DNA of 22,369 nucleotides from an uncultured Bacillota bacterium (GTDB lineage: Bacteria > Bacillota > Clostridia > Peptostreptococcales > Anaerovoracaceae): positions 1 to 22,369 of the forward strand of contig CAUDEQ010000030.1 of the NCBI GenBank assembly GCA_958448635.1, read 5' to 3'. The notes beneath the pieces were generated by a model. The model made no database searches, was not told the DNA's origin, and worked only from the letters and a program-made list of their open reading frames with translations. Shown here piece after piece: positions 22,344-22,369 of the stretch (positions are counted from its first letter, which is position 1; each line of letters starts with the position of its first letter). The translations under genes were made by a program, and so were the position numbers.

Positions 22344-22369
22344 ACCTATATGCAAAAAAGGCAGAGTAT

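Overview
The window looks like chromosome of an anaerobic, Gram-positive, Clostridia-type bacterium. Points in favour are strong AGGAGG ribosome binding sites, TTG starts, rho-independent terminators, a UPF0182 membrane protein, an NlpC/P60-G5 wall enzyme, an aldehyde:ferredoxin oxidoreductase (AOR) and a long form of glutamine synthetase. No transposase, integrase, phage gene, tRNA, rRNA or CRISPR array was seen. Genus and species cannot be read from the sequence; an amino-acid-fermenting Eubacteriales lineage is only an inference.

Left half (1-8725, all + strand): a molybdenum/tungsten module. It starts with a Crp/Fnr-type regulator behind a good promoter (TTGACA-N17-AATACT) and a structured leader of about 220 nt. 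A 440-bp gene-free stretch follows, holding degenerate ~73-bp repeats and ending in a perfect-stem terminator about 50 bp upstream of modA. Then come modA-modB-modC (molybdate/tungstate importer) and, overlapping modC, a molybdopterin-binding protein with a C-terminal cysteine cluster. A second transcription unit has its own promoter (TTGAAA-N17-AATACT) and a hairpin that hides the ribosome binding site. It encodes an AOR, a MoaD/ThiS-like protein ending in GGG, and a fusion of a four-cluster polyferredoxin with a complete iron-type alcohol dehydrogenase. My reading is that oxyanion import, cofactor handling, a tungsten (or molybdenum) aldehyde oxidoreductase and a wired alcohol dehydrogenase work as one route interconverting acid, aldehyde and alcohol with ferredoxin-level electrons. 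The fusion is the most unusual item in the window.

Middle (8739-15592, - strand): after a bidirectional terminator lies a secreted G5-NlpC/P60 cell-wall peptidase. Next is a likely operon, read right to left: glnA (638-residue glutamine synthetase), serS, an ArgZ/TIGR00300-like LOR/SDH-domain protein and a class I aminotransferase, closed by a strong terminator. Apart from serS the theme is nitrogen and amino-acid metabolism.

Right part (15605-22369, - strand): a UPF0182 membrane protein, a short frame-disrupted reading frame, and a two-gene envelope operon. That operon holds a 190-residue single-span acidic protein and a 965-residue zinc-ribbon protein with a long charged helix made of 8-residue repeats. 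It is driven by a near-consensus promoter at the right edge of the window.
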